Shown here one piece after another: positions 13,646 through 15,335 of a DNA stretch of 15,335 nucleotides (its first letter is position 1; each line of letters starts with the position of its first letter). The stretch spans positions 1 through 15,335 of the forward strand of contig DASRXC010000072.1 in assembly GCA_035654355.1 (NCBI GenBank), written 5' to 3'. Source of the DNA: JAFAHD01 sp035654355. GTDB taxonomy: Bacteria > Vulcanimicrobiota > Vulcanimicrobiia > Eremiobacterales > Eremiobacteraceae. The translations under genes and the position numbers were made by a program. The notes below the pieces were generated by a model. The model was given only the letters and a program-made list of their open reading frames with translations, was not told the origin of the DNA and did no database searches.

Positions 13646-14479
13646 CTAAAAGAACGGGTTGTGCGCGCGCTCCTGGCCGATGGTGGACGGCGGTCCGTGA
13701 CCGGGAAGCACGACGGTATCATCGGGCAGCGTGAAGATCTTGATCTTCGTCGCTTGCAGCAGATCTTCGTACCCGTATTTGTCGCCGAAGATTCCGCCGA
13801 CCGAGCCTGCGAACAGCGTGTCGCCGGTGAATGCCGAGCTCTGATAGATGAAACAGATCGAACCGTCGGTATGACCCGGCGTGTGTACGACGCGCACTTG
13901 CCCGTCGCCAAAGGGCAGCGAGTCTCCGTCGGTCACTTCAAGCGCTCCGTGTGCGAGATCGCCAAGCGCGTACGCATCGAGGCGGTGCACGGCGATGCGC
14001 GCGTTCGGAAACGCTTTGCGTAGGTCGGGCACGCCGTCGATGTGATCCGGATGCTTGTGGGTCACGAGGATATAGTCGAGCGCGACCGGCGAGCGCTTGA
14101 GGGTCTGCACGATGTTGGGAACGCTGCCGCCCGGATCGACGAACGCGGCGTGCCGCTGTTGCTCGAGGATGATGAAATAGCCGTTGCTCGGATGCGGTTT
14201 GTTGACCTGATGTCCGATGTGATCGGGCAGCGGCTCTTCCTTTGGCCTCCAGCGAGCGAAAGCGATGTCCGCGAGTCGCCCTGGGTCAAGACCCAGCGCC
14301 TTGCCCAAGGCGCGCGCCTCGTCTTCGGTCGGCGCAGCGGCATCGCGCGAGAATTGCTCGACCCGCGCTGCATCAACGCCGGCTTGCGCCGCGAGTTGTT
14401 TGAGCGGAATATCTTTCGCGCGCGCCGTCTTGCGCACGATGTCGCCGAACGTATCTTCGAGGTCAAGCTTGACGATCAT
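13646..14479 (-). CDS. MBL-fold metallo-hydrolase with N-terminal helix-turn-helix-like domain
   Basis: A 277-aa fusion. Residues 8-72 (FGDIVRKTARAKDIPLKQLA, AGVDAARVEQFSRD, EDEARALGKALGLDPGRLAD) have the five-helix pattern of an XRE/Cro-type DNA-binding domain. Residues 85-277 are a glyoxalase-II-like metallo-beta-lactamase domain: VDPGG, THKHPDH (140-146, the metal-binding HxHxDH), HTPGHTDG (His203), FTGDTLF (Asp220) and LPGHGP (His261). It is expected to bind two metal ions and hydrolyse a thioester, sulfur or other small substrate; the exact reaction is unknown. The ATG at 14479 is preceded by GGGCGG. The stop is 4 nt from the zinc-finger start. It heads the operon and lies about 140 nt downstream of a strong promoter with an embedded palindrome. 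The HTH-like part may serve substrate or protein binding rather than DNA binding. Confidence 0.9.
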   Translation of the reverse strand: MIVKLDLEDTFGDIVRKTARAKDIPLKQLAAQAGVDAARVEQFSRDAAAPTEDEARALGKALGLDPGRLADIAFARWRPKEEPLPDHIGHQVNKPHPSNGYFIILEQQRHAAFVDPGGSVPNIVQTLKRSPVALDYILVTHKHPDHIDGVPDLRKAFPNARIAVHRLDAYALGDLAHGALEVTDGDSLPFGDGQVRVVHTPGHTDGSICFIYQSSAFTGDTLFAGSVGGIFGDKYGYEDLLQATKIKIFTLPDDTVVLPGHGPPSTIGQERAHNPFF

Positions 14480-14519
14480 GAGCCGCCCAGCTTACCCATG
14501 CGCTTATGGATTCCATGCG

Positions 14520-14576
14520 TCAGATGAGGCGGTCGAGTTCACTCGACGGGTTCTCATTGGAATACAAGAACGCCAT
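14520..14576 (-). CDS. Possible 18-aa leader peptide in the 5' UTR of the MBL operon
   Basis: An ATG at 14576 opens MAFLYSNENPSSELDRLI and stops with TGA at 14520. GGGAG touches the ATG directly, too close for an efficient start, but it is 9 nt before an in-frame TTG. A perfect 6-bp hairpin (GTCGAG-ttca-CTCGAC, 14532-14547) lies within it. It could be a leader or chance. Confidence 0.2.
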   Translation of the reverse strand: MAFLYSNENPSSELDRLI

Positions 14577-14626
14577 CTCCCGAAGGAAACGGCGCCAGGC
14601 GCTAACCTGCCAAGTTGAGCTCGCCA

Positions 14627-14655
14627 ATTATATCATTGGATCAATGATGTCGCAA
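14627..14655 (-). promoter_or_regulatory. Sigma70-type promoter with operator-like palindrome in the spacer
   Basis: On the minus strand: -35 TTGCGA (14650-14655), a 17-nt spacer, and a perfect -10 TATAAT (14627-14632). A palindrome ATCATTG-gat-CAATGAT (14632-14648, 7-bp arms) fills nearly the whole spacer. This geometry is typical of a repressor-controlled promoter. It drives the leftward MBL-zinc finger-MDR operon, leaving a 5' UTR of about 140 nt. Confidence 0.7.
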
Positions 14656-14705
14656 TAGGGACCGCGTCTACCTGTGGCCGCGGCCCCATCCGTTTTCACC
14701 GAAGC

Positions 14706-14731
14706 TGGACGCGACGGGACTCGAACTCGTT
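14706..14731 (-). other. tRNA 3'-end-like fragment (T-arm plus acceptor 3' strand)
   Basis: The minus strand reads a 17-nt T-arm (14714-14730) with loop TTCGAGT and a 5-bp stem with one A-C mismatch, then CGCGTCC as a 7-nt acceptor strand and an A discriminator at 14706. No D-arm or anticodon arm precedes it: the sequence before it is the coding end of the transporter. It may be a tRNA remnant, an attachment-site half, or chance. Confidence 0.3.
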
Positions 14732-15335
14732 ATTCGGCTGGAGCAGGACCGGCGTGTCCGCCGATTGGCGTCGGCTTGAGGAACGGGATCAAAAGCGTCG
14801 TGGCTAGCAGCGCAATTCCCAAGCTCAAGCTCGCATCTTGGAATCCACCGACAAACGCTTGCGCCGTCAGACGACCGTAGAGCGCGCCAAGCGCCTGGTG
14901 CGACGCCGTTACGGCATCATAGCCTCCGCGTGCCACGAAGCCCCCGGCGATTTGCGCAAGTTGCTGTTGCGTGGCTTGCGAGAACTGCGTGATCGCCTCA
15001 CCGTAGCGCTCGAAGTGGAAACGCTCGCGGTTCACCAGCAGCGTTGCGAGGATCGCGATGCCGAAGGAACCGCCTAAGGTGCGCGTCAGATTGAAAAGCG
15101 ACGATCCGTCAGCGCGCTCGCTCGGTTTGAGCGTGGTTAGAGAAATCGCGCCGATGGACGTGAACATGAACGGGAGCGACGCGCCGCGCAGGACCTGGAT
15201 CCACATCAACTCGCTATAGCTGACCGACAGGTCAACCTTGCTCTGCAAGTAAAGCGCGGTCGCGAATAGCGCTAGACCGGTAAAGATGAGAATGCGCGCG
15301 TCGACGAACGACGCGATGCGGCCAACCAGTGGGAA
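14730..15335 (-). CDS. DHA2-type drug-efflux MFS transporter (EmrB/QacA-like), C-terminal part
   Basis: The frame is open to the right edge, giving the last 201 codons and a TAA at 14730. Seen: FPLVGRIASFVDARILIFTG at the cut end (the conserved Gly-Arg-x-x-D-x-x-G/A-R loop between helices), TM segments around LIFTGLALFATALYL, MWIQVLRGASLPFMFTSIGA, the DHA2 signature loop SERADGSSLFNLTRTLGGSFGIAILATLLV, a soluble stretch (RERFHFERYGEAITQFSQAT) and a last helix (LSLGIALLATTLLIPFLKP). The DHA2 family exports drugs by proton antiport with 14 helices; EmrB partners with an EmrA adaptor and outer-membrane TolC. The substrate is unknown, and the regulator and adaptor, if any, would be to the right of the window. 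The tRNA-like fragment begins at its stop codon. Confidence 0.88.
   Translation of the reverse strand, partial: FPLVGRIASFVDARILIFTGLALFATALYLQSKVDLSVSYSELMWIQVLRGASLPFMFTSIGAISLTTLKPSERADGSSLFNLTRTLGGSFGIAILATLLVNRERFHFERYGEAITQFSQATQQQLAQIAGGFVARGGYDAVTASHQALGALYGRLTAQAFVGGFQDASLSLGIALLATTLLIPFLKPTPIGGHAGPAPAE

Noticed and set aside
14706..14790. Complete tRNA gene on the minus strand
   Set aside because: Only the T-arm and acceptor 3' strand fit; the space before them is too short for D and anticodon arms and codes for the transporter C-terminus.
1..15335. CRISPR array, insertion sequence or prophage genes
   Set aside because: No regularly spaced repeats, transposase motifs, terminal inverted repeats or phage structural or integrase genes were seen on either strand.

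Overview
The window is GC-rich (roughly 60% by eye) bacterial chromosome, densely packed with short intergenic gaps, tail-to-tail gene overlaps and several non-ATG starts. Secreted and lipoprotein genes, an ETF-ubiquinone oxidoreductase and a GH125 mannosidase suggest an aerobic, organic-carbon-using bacterium. The gene mix would fit an uncultured soil lineage such as Eremiobacterota, but nothing here fixes the taxonomy. No rRNA, intact tRNA, insertion sequence, CRISPR array or phage gene is visible.

Layout. (1) 1-975, plus strand: the 3' end of an alkyltransferase-like DNA-repair protein (Trp replaces the active-site Cys), then a secreted protein of unknown function. (2) 977-3420, minus strand: a probable operon of a 134-aa unknown protein, the GTPase hflX, a four-helix membrane protein coupled to hflX by an ATGA overlap, and a membrane-anchored protein. 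(3) 3627-4415, plus: a CpdA-like metallophosphoesterase, converging on (4) 4402-5032, minus: udgX, a uracil-DNA glycosylase interrupted by one frameshift. (5) 5061-6677, minus: a potassium channel with one RCK domain on each side of the pore. (6) 6811-8473, plus: a small unknown protein with a doubtful N-terminus and a GH125 exo-alpha-mannosidase. (7) 8504-9577, minus: a secreted serine esterase/hydrolase. (8) 9675-12326, minus: a lipoprotein with two similar beta-rich units, then ETF-QO. (9) 12442-14479, minus: an operon of an HTH/metallo-beta-lactamase fusion, a UBP-type zinc finger protein and a zinc-independent MDR oxidoreductase. A near-consensus sigma70 promoter with a palindrome in its spacer lies upstream. 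(10) 14730-15335, minus: the C-terminal part of a DHA2 drug-efflux transporter, followed by a short sequence resembling the 3' end of a tRNA.

Functional links. The window holds two DNA-repair proteins (ATL and UdgX), a ribosome-rescue GTPase in a conserved-looking cluster, a K+ channel probably gated by nucleotide, and the entry point for fatty-acid/amino-acid electrons to quinone. The MBL-zinc finger-MDR operon reads as a small detoxification or redox module. Up to three genes (hflX, udgX and the ORF at 6811) have a reading-frame or start problem. That pattern may mean base-level errors in the assembly rather than real gene loss.
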